Assembly: GCF_026725475.1 (NCBI RefSeq)
Contig: NZ_CP109967.1
Coordinates: 62,001 to 126,000, forward strand
Source of the DNA: Catenovulum adriaticum
GTDB taxonomy: Bacteria > Pseudomonadota > Gammaproteobacteria > Enterobacterales > Alteromonadaceae
Direction: 5' to 3'
DNA length: 64,000 bases
Each line of letters starts with the position of its first letter. Position 1 is the first letter of the stretch. Made by a program: the position numbers and the translations under genes. Below the pieces are notes generated by a model. The model was not told the origin of the DNA. It saw only the letters and a program-made list of their open reading frames with translations, and made no database searches. This document shows, piece by piece, positions 43,118 through 51,646 of this stretch.

Positions 43118-44859
43118 TTCCGCACCACTTTTAGGAATAAATTTTTTGATAGTGATGACCTAAGCAATTAATAATGGTGCGGTGACGTTCCTCTAAATTG
43201 GCAACGAATTTAGTTTTTTCGTTGATATATATGATGGTGATCCCTTGAAAGCATTGGAACACCCAGCGAGCGGTGGGTTTCTGATGGGGTTTGTATTTCA
43301 TATCAGGGAAGTACTGCTCTTGCTCTACAAGTTGTTTGCGGATCTGATGCTCCAAGGCTGCATATACCATTAAACAGACCGTCATCACCATTAATAATGC
43401 TTCTATTCGTTCTGGCTTTTTCAAGAAAATGGCGTTGGTTAAAAAGTCTGGGCTCTTCAGAAAGCGGAAGCCTTTTTCTACTGATTGCTGTGATTTATAC
43501 GTGCTGAGCATTTTATCCATGGTTAACGCTTCACTCATGTCATTGCTGGCAATGATAAACAGCCCCAATTGTTCCAATGCCGCTTGGCGTCGAGCCAGTG
43601 GAGTAAATAAACGCCCTGTAATTTGGTAATCAATCCGTATCGGGTTTTCATTTTTTTTAGGTCGCCCTTTTCCGGCAAATACGGGGACTTTTTCAACTTG
43701 CCCTTCAACATCACAGAGTATTTGTTTCTTTTTCCATTCCTCCAATGACTTTTGTGCATCACCTTCGCAAGCAAATATTTTTTGACTGAGTTGTTTAAAG
43801 CTTTTACGTGCTTGCTCTGCTTGTTTGTGCATGCGCTTACTTAACGTATGTGTTTCGCGTTTAGCAGCTTGCTCACTGCGTACTAGCAACCACTTTTGCT
43901 TTACGCCACCATATTCACATTCATGAAACACGCCTTCGTAGCCTGAAGATAAAGGCGTAAAACTTAAAGTCGGAGCTAATTTGATGAGCGTTTTAGCTTC
44001 TTTGAGTGTTTGAGGGACACGCGTGATAAATAGTTGATTGATTTGCTGTAAATGAGAAAGGGATTCTTGAACATATAAAGCAGCATCCCCCACCAAGTAG
44101 CGACAGCGTTGTGCTGCCTTTAAGCTATTCACATGGGCTTTAACTATCTTTTTAAACCCATCCATATCATTGCAGTTGCCACTGGCGGGTTTCATATAAA
44201 CCGGAATGCCGGATTGATTTTCACAGATGAGGTTTAAAACCACTTGGTTTAAGTCGGGGCGGTGGTCGCGAGAATACCCTTTGGCAATGTGGATAGTATT
44301 AACATCATCATCCACATCGTTTGATTGACCATCATAATGGAAGCTAGTGGAGTCTAAATGTAGTGATTCTCCGCCCAGACCAAGGTGACTAACAACCGTT
44401 TCGCCGAGATCTTGGTATAAACTGGATACACCAAATTCATACAGCTTGTCTAAACATCGACCTAACGCATCATCATTGATTTGCTCAGCCTTGACGCCTT
44501 CACCAATTAAGCGCTCAAGTGGCTTATCTTTAAAGTACTCACTGTACATGTGTAGCGTTCGGCCAGTAAACCCCAAGCCATTTATCACCATAGCCAAAAC
44601 CAGTTGGCCAAAGCTTAAAGTACGATCGTTTGATTGACCGAGTTTACGGTCAATTAAGTCGACCAATTGGATTTCATGACAAAAACCAGCAACCAAGCCG
44701 TGATGTTCAAGTGTTTTAGTAAAAGGGTTAGGCATTGTGATCACCACTCTCAAAAGAGAGTAATAGATCAAGATCTGGGATCTAGGTCAAGGCTTTTTTG
44801 AAATAATGCGATCAACTGAATAAAAAAACACCAAAGTTAATTAAAAACTAGGTGCGGAA
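43118..44859 (-). mobile_element. IS1634/IS4-like insertion sequence
   Basis: A single transposase gene is bounded by short inverted repeats: TTCCGCACC at 43118-43126 and GGTGCGGAA at 44851-44859, with partly matching sequence inside. I could not find a target-site duplication (flanks CCGATC and TGACGG differ), so the element may be old, recombined, or its ends slightly misplaced. It separates the VCBS lipoprotein from the dienelactone hydrolase gene. Confidence 0.8.
43131..44735 (-). CDS. IS1634-family-type transposase (DDE)
   Basis: A 534-aa transposase. The N-terminal DUF4277-like domain begins PFTKTLEHHGLVAGF. Likely DDE residues are Asp in SLHLDSTSFHYDG, Asp in YLVGDAALYVQ and Glu in QQSVEKGFRFLKSP. 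I start at the ATG at 44735 (MPNPFTK), as relatives do; the longer frame adds 12 residues. Full length with no frameshift, so it is probably functional. Family choice between IS1634 and close IS4-related groups rests on memory of the N-terminal domain. Confidence 0.88.
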   Translation of the reverse strand: MPNPFTKTLEHHGLVAGFCHEIQLVDLIDRKLGQSNDRTLSFGQLVLAMVINGLGFTGRTLHMYSEYFKDKPLERLIGEGVKAEQINDDALGRCLDKLYEFGVSSLYQDLGETVVSHLGLGGESLHLDSTSFHYDGQSNDVDDDVNTIHIAKGYSRDHRPDLNQVVLNLICENQSGIPVYMKPASGNCNDMDGFKKIVKAHVNSLKAAQRCRYLVGDAALYVQESLSHLQQINQLFITRVPQTLKEAKTLIKLAPTLSFTPLSSGYEGVFHECEYGGVKQKWLLVRSEQAAKRETHTLSKRMHKQAEQARKSFKQLSQKIFACEGDAQKSLEEWKKKQILCDVEGQVEKVPVFAGKGRPKKNENPIRIDYQITGRLFTPLARRQAALEQLGLFIIASNDMSEALTMDKMLSTYKSQQSVEKGFRFLKSPDFLTNAIFLKKPERIEALLMVMTVCLMVYAALEHQIRKQLVEQEQYFPDMKYKPHQKPTARWVFQCFQGITIIYINEKTKFVANLEERHRTIINCLGHHYQKIYS

Positions 44860-45003
44860 TGACGGTTAAAATGTCGGTGATATTGGATGGTAGGTCCAGA
44901 AAATAATCGATAGTTGATTTTAACGCAGCAACGCCTCAGTATAGTTATTAGCCATTTCAGTGGATGGTAAGCGCATTTTTAATATAACTACATTGGGTAA
45001 AAT

Positions 45004-45912
45004 ATGGAAAATAAACATCACGTAGCGGAACAAGGTGCGGCTGAAATTCCGCAAGAAGCGTTTGATTGGTACGACGACTATGCTCATGGCGGCATGGACC
45101 GTCGTACCTTTATGAAAAAATTAGGGACTTTAGTCGCGATTGGGTACTCAATGTCGGTGCTCACATCTGCGTTGTTACCTAATTATGCGTTAGCAGAACA
45201 AGTCTCTTTTAATGACGATGATATAGTTGCAAGTTATCAAGAGTTTGACTCGCCAAAAGGCCACGGGAGTGGGCGCGGCTATTTAGTTAAACCAACAACT
45301 GAAAAAGCTCACTATCCGGTGGTGTTAGTGATTCACGAAAATCGAGGTTTAAACCCTTACGTTAAAGATGTTGCTAGGCGGCTGGCTAAGGCGGGATATA
45401 TGGCGTTTGCTCCTGATGCTTTACACCCTGTTGGTGGTTATCCTGGTAATGATGATAAAGGGCGTGCTTTACAGAAAAGTTTAGATAAATCCAAAATTCA
45501 ACACGATTTTGTGGCTGCCGCACGGTTTTTAAAATCGCACCCATTATCAAATGGTAAATTAGGAGCCGTTGGTTTTTGTTTTGGGGGCTACATGGTGAAC
45601 TACTTGGCGGCAATAGATAGTCATTTACTTTCTGCTGGTGTACCTTTTTACGGAACGCCTGCCGCGGAGCCCCTTAGAAAAAACATCAAGGCACCGTTGC
45701 TTATTCAACTAGGTGAGCAAGATGAGCGGGTTAACAAAACGTGGCCAGAGTACGAAGCAGATCTTAAAAAGGCAGACGTTGATTATCAGATGTATCTGTA
45801 TAAAAACGCAAAACATGGTTTTCATAATGACTCAACGGGTCGTTATGATCCTGAAAATGCTGAATTGGCTTGGCAACGAACGCTCGCCTTTTTTGCCAAG
45901 CATTTGCGTTAA
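45004..45912 (+). CDS. Tat-exported dienelactone hydrolase family protein
   Basis: A 302-aa alpha/beta hydrolase. A twin-arginine signal is unusually far in (Arg33-Arg34 in MDRRTFMKKLG, hydrophobic stretch to about 62, ALA), after an acidic leader, so export by Tat is expected. VIHENRGLNPYV carries the family Glu, the nucleophile is Cys192 in GFCFGGYMV, and HGFHND supplies His, giving the Cys-Asp-His triad of dienelactone hydrolases. Such exported versions are common in marine bacteria; the true substrate is unknown. Monocistronic, just past an IS element. Confidence 0.88.
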   Translation: MENKHHVAEQGAAEIPQEAFDWYDDYAHGGMDRRTFMKKLGTLVAIGYSMSVLTSALLPNYALAEQVSFNDDDIVASYQEFDSPKGHGSGRGYLVKPTTEKAHYPVVLVIHENRGLNPYVKDVARRLAKAGYMAFAPDALHPVGGYPGNDDKGRALQKSLDKSKIQHDFVAAARFLKSHPLSNGKLGAVGFCFGGYMVNYLAAIDSHLLSAGVPFYGTPAAEPLRKNIKAPLLIQLGEQDERVNKTWPEYEADLKKADVDYQMYLYKNAKHGFHNDSTGRYDPENAELAWQRTLAFFAKHLR

Positions 45913-45937
45913 TCATGACTAAAATTGTGGGTTTTTA

Positions 45938-45970
45938 GTTAACCAATGGTAATTTAGCTCATTGGTTAAC
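45938..45970. terminator. Hairpin after dienelactone hydrolase gene
   Basis: GTTAACCAATG (45938-45948) and CATTGGTTAAC (45960-45970) form 11 perfect pairs. It lies between the hydrolase stop and the end of the halogenase remnant, and could terminate both; T-runs are weak. Confidence 0.5.
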
Positions 45971-46385
45971 TATCCGGCTGTGCTTGGCAATGCTGCTTTA
46001 TAAATTGGCTGTGGGTAGGCATTTGCGCGACTGATTTTTCAATAACTTCTTTAACGTGTTGCATCCGGTAGCTAATTTCTTCATCTGATAACGAGTCCGC
46101 TAGTGGATGATATTTTTTCGGAATTAAGCCTTGTCCTATCATTACTGCAAGCCAACTTGATTCGTTGAAGAGCTCGTCATTTTCTCTAAAAATTCGACCG
46201 TGGCTTTTAAAAAGGTCAATTTTACGCTGCAAATTTTCAGGCACTTGCATGTTACGGGCATAATTCTAAAAAGGCGTATCGTTTCGATTTGTGATTTTAT
46301 AATGGAGAATAATAAAATCTCTAACATATTCCATTTCTTGCTTTATGAATTGCCTAGAGTTTGTCTGGTACCAATTTGTATATAA
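45966..46385 (-). pseudogene. Tryptophan halogenase C-terminal remnant with in-frame amber codon
   Basis: On the minus strand, frame to 45966 reads continuously from about 46365 as a tryptophan-halogenase C-terminus: SRQFIKQEMEYVRDFIILHY, KITNRNDTPF, then TAG (46268-46266), NYARNMQVPENLQRKIDLF, HGRIFRENDELFNE, SSWLAVMIGQGLIP, YHPLAD, and a closing MPTHSQFIKQHC. In intact relatives TPF is followed by Trp (TGG), so one G-to-A change made TAG. Upstream of about 46390 a TAA and unrelated sequence show that the FAD-binding part is gone. The downstream 94-codon piece still has an ATG (46250) but cannot be functional alone. It belongs to a different subfamily from the halogenase homologue at 23348-24901. 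Confidence 0.85.
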
Positions 46386-46605
46386 ATTGGTTTAATTATC
46401 ATAGTTGTTTGCTGTCTATTTGGCTGGTGATACAAGTATTGAACCGAGCCACAATAAAACAGCGACGGGTGCTTAACTTAACCAACCCTAATTTAACCGA
46501 ACAAACCCCAATACAGCGAACGATATTGTAGTTTGATCCGGTCAATGAAGATTATTAATTGCGTCATTTTCATCGTTACGCATTTTAAACTTGTTTTAAC
46601 CCAAG

Positions 46606-47460
46606 TTAATTAATACATTTGACAAAGTCATCACTAAAAGCTTTGTCTTTGGCGTAAACCATCACGTTTTTAGATCTTACTTGGCCTTTTTTGTAAGTTG
46701 AAAAATCAAAATCTTCACTTAATTTGTAGCTCACTGAATCGCCATTAGAAAATCCGGCATAAAAACCTAAATTTCGTAGTATCGCCATACCAGCGGCTGC
46801 GTCCCAAACATTTAGACTGGCGTAAATGCCAGCCATTCGGCCTAAAGCTAAATAAATATACGGAAAAACGATACTGTAATAAGTGGTGACACCACGGCTT
46901 AAACCCGTTATGGTTTTTGTTTTAGCCGTTAGCTGATTAATAACTAAAACGCGCGATGGGTGATCGCAATTATCTCTAAGATCACTTGAAATAGGTTTTA
47001 GTTCATCAAACTCAGGTAGTTTACCTGCCCCTTTTGCGTAATAACTCTGGCCGTCTTTTGTAATAATGGCTTCATAGGTGCCGGGTAAAATAATACAGCC
47101 TTCACTTATATAGCCTGCTTTTGCAAAACCAATAGAAATTCCCCAAAGAGGTGTTAGTGAAGCGTAAGGTACGGTGCCGTCAATGGGGTCAATAATATAG
47201 CAATCATGTTTAATGGCTGATGCTAATTCTGCTTCAGATAACTCTTTAATGGTTTCTTCACCAATGACACTAATATTTTTAGCTTTATCACTCAGTGCTT
47301 CAATAGCCATGCTTTCAACTAATTTGTCAGCTTGGGTTACAATTGAGTGATCCGGTTTTATTTCTGTTGTGAGCTTTTGTTGTTCATCTAATGCTGTAAT
47401 TGCGAGTTTACAGGCAGTTTGATAAACAAATTCGGCATTCCAGTTAGATGGATTTGGCAA
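46606..47460 (-). CDS. Inositol monophosphatase family protein (CysQ-like)
   Basis: A 284-aa Mg2+-dependent phosphatase. The metal site is shown by GEET (near 67), DPIDGT (near 92) and WDAAAGMAILR near 220. Family members hydrolyse inositol-1-phosphate, 3'-phosphoadenosine 5'-phosphate (CysQ) or similar. Because a sulfatase locus is nearby, PAP removal in sulfur assimilation is a possible role, but the family gives no certainty and some relatives act on histidinol phosphate or sugar bisphosphates. It stands alone between the halogenase remnant and an IS3-type element. Confidence 0.85.
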   Translation of the reverse strand: MPNPSNWNAEFVYQTACKLAITALDEQQKLTTEIKPDHSIVTQADKLVESMAIEALSDKAKNISVIGEETIKELSEAELASAIKHDCYIIDPIDGTVPYASLTPLWGISIGFAKAGYISEGCIILPGTYEAIITKDGQSYYAKGAGKLPEFDELKPISSDLRDNCDHPSRVLVINQLTAKTKTITGLSRGVTTYYSIVFPYIYLALGRMAGIYASLNVWDAAAGMAILRNLGFYAGFSNGDSVSYKLSEDFDFSTYKKGQVRSKNVMVYAKDKAFSDDFVKCIN

Positions 47461-47645
47461 GTGGTTTCTCCCAAGTAAAAATAGAATGGTATGTTAAGGC
47501 GTATTGATTTTTTAATACAAATATCTTATCCAAAAAATCAGCGTAGCGTGGCTTAATTTTTATCGAAAATGATAACAAATAAAAAACGGACTTGTCAGTT
47601 TAATCTCAGTTGATTGCTTCATTTGAGCCGGTAATACACCCATTT

Positions 47646-48497
47646 TTAATTGACGCTAAAAGTAGAAGGTTGCGTTATTAAAGCCTGTTTGTATTTCGGT
47701 GGTATGCCACCAATTGCCTTATTTGGTCGTTCATTGTTGTAAAACCATAGCCATTCTGTCGCATGATCTTGCACTTCGGCAATACTGCTGAATAAATACT
47801 GGTTCAGCCATTCGTAGCGAACGGTGCGGTTATACCGCTCCACATAAGCATTTTGCTGTGGGTTGCCTGGTTGGATAAATTTTAGTTCAACATCATGTTT
47901 TTCAGCCCACTCAGCCAATAACGCACTGATATATTCCGGGCCATTGTCACTGCGGATTTGCCTGGGCTTTCCACGCCATTCAATAACTTGATTGAGAGTG
48001 CGGACAACACGTTCAGCTGGCAGCGAGAAGTCTACTTCAATCGCCAGACCCTCACGATTAAAATCGTCAATGATATTGAGTAGCCTGAAGCTGCGGCCAT
48101 CAACAAGCTGGTCATGCATAAAATCCATAGACCAACACTGGTTTATCGACTCAGGCACAGCAAGTGCTTCAGGTTTATCCCGTTTTAAGCGCTTCTTAGG
48201 CTTTATGCGCAGATTAAGCTCCAGCTCCCGATAAATCCTCAACACCCGCTTATGGTTCCAGCCAAAACGTTTCACATTACGTAAAAAGTAAAAACACATA
48301 CCAAAGCCCCAACTGCGGTGATTTGTCGTTAGCCAAAGCAGCCAGTCAGCAATTAGCGCGTTCTCGTCACTCAGTTTGGCCTGATAGCGATAACAGGTTT
48401 CGCTAATCCCAAACAAGGAACACGCTAACTTGATGGCAATGGAATGGTTTTGCACCGCCTTTTGCGCCAACTCCCGTCGGCGCGACGGCTTTACCAC
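47646..48497 (-). CDS. IS3-family transposase OrfB (catalytic)
   Basis: A 283-aa integrase-core protein. The DDE triad lies in CWSMDFMHDQ, IRSDNGPEYIS and NAYVERYNRTVRYEW. An HTH_21-like region (HRSWGFGMCFYFL) precedes it. The start is GTG inside orfA's end. The junction (GAA AAA AAG) is a slippery run typical for -1 frameshifting, so the active product is probably the OrfAB fusion. Confidence 0.93.
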   Translation of the reverse strand: MVKPSRRRELAQKAVQNHSIAIKLACSLFGISETCYRYQAKLSDENALIADWLLWLTTNHRSWGFGMCFYFLRNVKRFGWNHKRVLRIYRELELNLRIKPKKRLKRDKPEALAVPESINQCWSMDFMHDQLVDGRSFRLLNIIDDFNREGLAIEVDFSLPAERVVRTLNQVIEWRGKPRQIRSDNGPEYISALLAEWAEKHDVELKFIQPGNPQQNAYVERYNRTVRYEWLNQYLFSSIAEVQDHATEWLWFYNNERPNKAIGGIPPKYKQALITQPSTFSVN

Positions 48498-48757
48498 TTT
48501 TTTTCGATGGCCTCTTTGAGGATTTCAGCCTTTAGTCGCTCCTCGGCATACATCTTTTTAAGCCGTGCATTTTCGGTTTCCAGCTCTTTTAATCGGGCCA
48601 TCATGGACGCATCCATGCCGCCAAACTTGGCGCGCCATTTATAAAAGGTAGCCGAACTCATGCCATGCTCGCGGCATAGCTCCGGAACCGGCGCACCGGC
48701 TTCCGCTTGTTTTAAAATTGCCAGGATTTGGCTGTCGCTAAATTTTGATGTTTTCAT
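48491..48757 (-). CDS. IS3-family transposase OrfA (DNA-binding)
   Basis: An 88-aa HTH_8/HTH_Tnp_1 protein: FSDSQILAILKQAEAGAPVP, CREHGMSSATFYKWRAKFGG, then a leucine-zipper-like helix (LKELETENARLKKMY). It overlaps orfB by 7 nt at an A-rich slippery site. It recognises the element's ends. Confidence 0.93.
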   Translation of the reverse strand: MKTSKFSDSQILAILKQAEAGAPVPELCREHGMSSATFYKWRAKFGGMDASMMARLKELETENARLKKMYAEERLKAEILKEAIEKKW

Positions 48758-48896
48758 GCAGAATCTCCTGCGTTTATGTTACGAGAAAATTCTACTTTTG
48801 ACGTCAGTTATTTTTAGGGTGTATTACCAGCCTACTAAAAATAAATACATAGCTTCGGCTAGATTGTTATGAATACCTATATAAAAACGGTTATGT

Positions 48897-48917
48897 ATAA
48901 TGTATATTGTTAACTAA
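48897..48917. promoter_or_regulatory. Candidate agar-regulon operator (FG-GAP lipoprotein)
   Basis: Read on the minus strand this is TTAGTTAACAATATACATTA; its 13-base core GTTAACAATATAC (plus 48902-48914) equals the motif consensus exactly. It lies 43 bp before the lipoprotein start and 68 bp from the IS3 element's end, so the insertion left it intact. Confidence 0.6.
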
Positions 48918-48959
48918 GTTTTATCCGGTAATATTTTTTAAACAATTTAGGTTGAGAAA

Positions 48960-51269
48960 ATGATGAAATTCAAAAAAAGGCTACTTCCTATATTATGTGC
49001 TGCATTTAGCAGTGCTGCGGTAGGTGTTTTAACAGGCTGTGCCAGTCCAGAGGTCAATGAAACCTTACAGTCTGAACAGGTTGATTTACAAAACCAAAAA
49101 TTATTATTATCGCCGGTTTTATTAACTAATGACAAAAATTATTCTGCGTTGTACTCAGTACAAGGCTCAACATTAAAACGTTTAACTATGGATGTTGAGA
49201 TAGAACAAAATTATGCCAACATTAGTGTTTATGATGGCGACAGGTTAATTGCAGATAATTTAAATATACCAAAAAAAGGCAAGCATCAACTTAACTTGTT
49301 AGTCGATTTTGAATCAAAAGGCGAAAAAAACTTAACTTTTGTGCGTCGTAGTGCTGATGTTAAGCTGCTTAACGTTCAATTTGAAGATGTAAGTGGCCTT
49401 GTTTTACCTAAATTTAAAGATCAATCTAAAGCACTTGGCTTTGAAACTGAAGTGACTTATAAATATGGCGGACCATCGATTGGTGATGTAGATAATGATG
49501 GAGACTATGATCTAGTACTCAATAATCATAATCATGTTCCAACTCAATTAGTCACCAATAATGGTGACCAACCTGTTGATATTAAAAAGTTATTTGATTC
49601 CCCATTAGATTTTCATGGTTCAACGGTAGGCGACTACGATAACGATGGCGATTTGGATATTATGGTTGCTCAAGGTGGTGCTAATGGCACGAATCCGACC
49701 TCATATATTTTGCTTAAAAATGAAAATGGCGAATTTGTAAATGCGTCACCTGAAGCTGGTATTTTAACGCCAGCTCGTGGCCGTTCACCGCGTTGGATTG
49801 ACTTAGACTTAGATGGGGACTTAGATGTTGCATTATTTAACGCTAAAACTCCGAACTATGATGGCCCTAGACATTTATTTTATGAAAACAATGGCGATGG
49901 TACTTTTAGTCAAAAAACGATAGACGGCATTGAACATGCGGCTGGTGAACGCTTATTAGTGACTGATTTTAATCATGATAATATCGACGATATTATTGTT
50001 TTTTCACCGATAACACTTTGGCAAGGTACAGGTGATTTTAGTTTTACTGATGTGACAAAAACTAAATTACCTAAATCGCTTATTGGGAAATCTGGGTATT
50101 ACGGCGGTGCTGATATAGATGCAAATAATGATGGTTTGCTTGATTTGTATGTGACAGGCGGTCGCACACATTATCAGTTGTCGCGTAAATCAATTGACTT
50201 TAACCCGAAGACTAAACGACTCGATATCCGAGACGATGGTGAAAAAGGCACAACGGCGGTTAAATTTAAGGCAGATGGCGATATTCGATTATCTGATATG
50301 GATTTAACCTATCGCCAGTACAATGACGGTTTTGCAATCTTTTTAGGCCAAGACAAGCAACGTAAAATTGTTAAAGCTAAAGGCTTCATGCCAATTCAGT
50401 TACCAAAAGAAATGAAAAACGCGCCTAGTGAAATGAGCATTAGTCCTGAACAAGCTGCTGGTTGGCCCCAAGAGCGAAAAGTGAACGGATTATATATTGG
50501 ACATTTAGGTAACGGTGAATGGAAAGCTGAATGGGTTCGAGATCAAAATATTTATTGGACTGTTACTTTCTCATTAACAGGTTTAAATGATGTTGAGTAT
50601 GATTGGCAAGCTAATAACCGTAACGTACAAGACCGCCTGTTAATTAACCAAGGCGACAAATTTGTTGATGCAACTCAAAAGTGGAATATACCGTTAGGCG
50701 CTAATAGCTGGGGTGTTACCCGAGGTGACTTAAATAACGATGGTTGGCAGGATTTATTTGTTTATCGCTATGGATATTTAAACGAACGTGTCGCTGATTT
50801 AATGCTAATCAATAATGGTAAAGGCAGCTTTGAAACTTTTACCGAACATGGTGCATTTGACGCTACAGATACAGGCCATGGCGATATGGGCCAAGCTTTT
50901 GATTTTAATAACGATGGCTTACTAGACATGTTAAATGGCAGTGAGGAAGAGGGAACTTGGTATTTGTACAATAACCAAACCCAGACGCCAGGTCATTATG
51001 TTTTATTTGATCTAGGTTATAGTCCTAAACATCATGTTGACCCATATTCAGCTCTGGTTACCATTGAAACGGCTTCAGGTAAAAAATATCAACAACGAGT
51101 TGGTTCAGCTGGGGCTGTGCATTCTCAAAGCCTACTTGATATTGTGCATTTTGGTTTAGGTGACGAGACCCAGATTAAATCAGCACATATTCGTTGGAGA
51201 AACGGCGAAACGGCTGAATTTAGCAATCTAAAAGCAAACCGTTTATATAAAAGTGAAGATGCGCAATAA
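48960..51269 (+). CDS. FG-GAP repeat / ASPIC-UnbV lipoprotein
   Basis: A 769-aa predicted lipoprotein (signal ends LTGC, Cys27). Several FG-GAP/VCBS-like calcium-binding repeats are visible, with motifs such as GDVDNDGDYDL, GDYDNDGDLDI, DLDLDGDLDV, DIDANNDGLLDLYV, GDLNNDGWQDL and DFNNDGLLDML, suggesting a beta-propeller. A C-terminal ASPIC/UnbV domain (about 685-765) follows. A lectin-like insert may lie at about 390-540. Proteins of this class occur in polysaccharide loci of marine bacteria, without an established activity. A good operator copy directly upstream ties it to the agar genes. AGGTTGAG precedes the ATG. Confidence 0.82.
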   Translation: MMKFKKRLLPILCAAFSSAAVGVLTGCASPEVNETLQSEQVDLQNQKLLLSPVLLTNDKNYSALYSVQGSTLKRLTMDVEIEQNYANISVYDGDRLIADNLNIPKKGKHQLNLLVDFESKGEKNLTFVRRSADVKLLNVQFEDVSGLVLPKFKDQSKALGFETEVTYKYGGPSIGDVDNDGDYDLVLNNHNHVPTQLVTNNGDQPVDIKKLFDSPLDFHGSTVGDYDNDGDLDIMVAQGGANGTNPTSYILLKNENGEFVNASPEAGILTPARGRSPRWIDLDLDGDLDVALFNAKTPNYDGPRHLFYENNGDGTFSQKTIDGIEHAAGERLLVTDFNHDNIDDIIVFSPITLWQGTGDFSFTDVTKTKLPKSLIGKSGYYGGADIDANNDGLLDLYVTGGRTHYQLSRKSIDFNPKTKRLDIRDDGEKGTTAVKFKADGDIRLSDMDLTYRQYNDGFAIFLGQDKQRKIVKAKGFMPIQLPKEMKNAPSEMSISPEQAAGWPQERKVNGLYIGHLGNGEWKAEWVRDQNIYWTVTFSLTGLNDVEYDWQANNRNVQDRLLINQGDKFVDATQKWNIPLGANSWGVTRGDLNNDGWQDLFVYRYGYLNERVADLMLINNGKGSFETFTEHGAFDATDTGHGDMGQAFDFNNDGLLDMLNGSEEEGTWYLYNNQTQTPGHYVLFDLGYSPKHHVDPYSALVTIETASGKKYQQRVGSAGAVHSQSLLDIVHFGLGDETQIKSAHIRWRNGETAEFSNLKANRLYKSEDAQ

Positions 51270-51646
51270 AACGTAAGCGTTTTGTTGCTGTTTACATTTA
51301 TTAAATATTAAGCACTCGCATTAATTTACTTGGTTCAAGAAATGATGCGGGTGCTTTTTTATTCAGTTGATGACAAACATTACGACTATGCATTTATTTG
51401 TTTCGGTTTGAATTCAAAATAGGGGATTAGCAAACTTCTTTTACGTCGGGAAAGGCTTCTGCGATGGCTGCATATTCATTAAACCGAGTTGAGGTTAACC
51501 TAGTTGCGCTCACAACTGGCCTTGCCTAAAATATTAATAGCGGCTTTTTTAATGATAATTTTTTATTGGGGTTCGTTTAACATCTTTCTGGTCTTTCTGA
51601 ATAAATACTGACAATATATCAATAAATAATATAGCTGGATCATTTT
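51270..51646. other. Intergenic region with terminator
   Basis: Terminator at 51310-51360, then about 285 bp of AT-rich sequence with no gene I can support before the AI-2E transporter gene. Confidence 0.6.
51310..51360 (+). terminator. Terminator after FG-GAP lipoprotein gene
   Basis: AAGCACTCGCAT (51310-51321) and ATGCGGGTGCTT (51345-51356) pair with one T-G position, followed by TTTT. The loop is 23 nt. Confidence 0.75.

Larger units (their letters stand above)
47630..48828 (-). mobile_element. IS3-family insertion sequence (IS407-like), 1199 bp
   Basis: Ends GGTAATACACCC (47630-47641) and GGGTGTATTACC (48817-48828) are perfect 12-bp inverted repeats; imperfect matching continues inward to AAAAGTAGAA on both sides. 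It holds overlapping orfA and orfB and is flanked by AGCC duplications, so it looks complete and recent. Confidence 0.92.
47626..48832. repeat. 4-bp target-site duplication flanking IS element
   Basis: AGCC at 47626-47629 and again at 48829-48832 directly abuts the two inverted-repeat ends. Matching duplications mean the element has not recombined since insertion. The span includes the element itself. Confidence 0.8.

Noticed and set aside
46142..46327. 61-aa frame overlapping the halogenase remnant
   Set aside because: It is out of frame with the halogenase-like reading, which gives a far better family match through the TAG.
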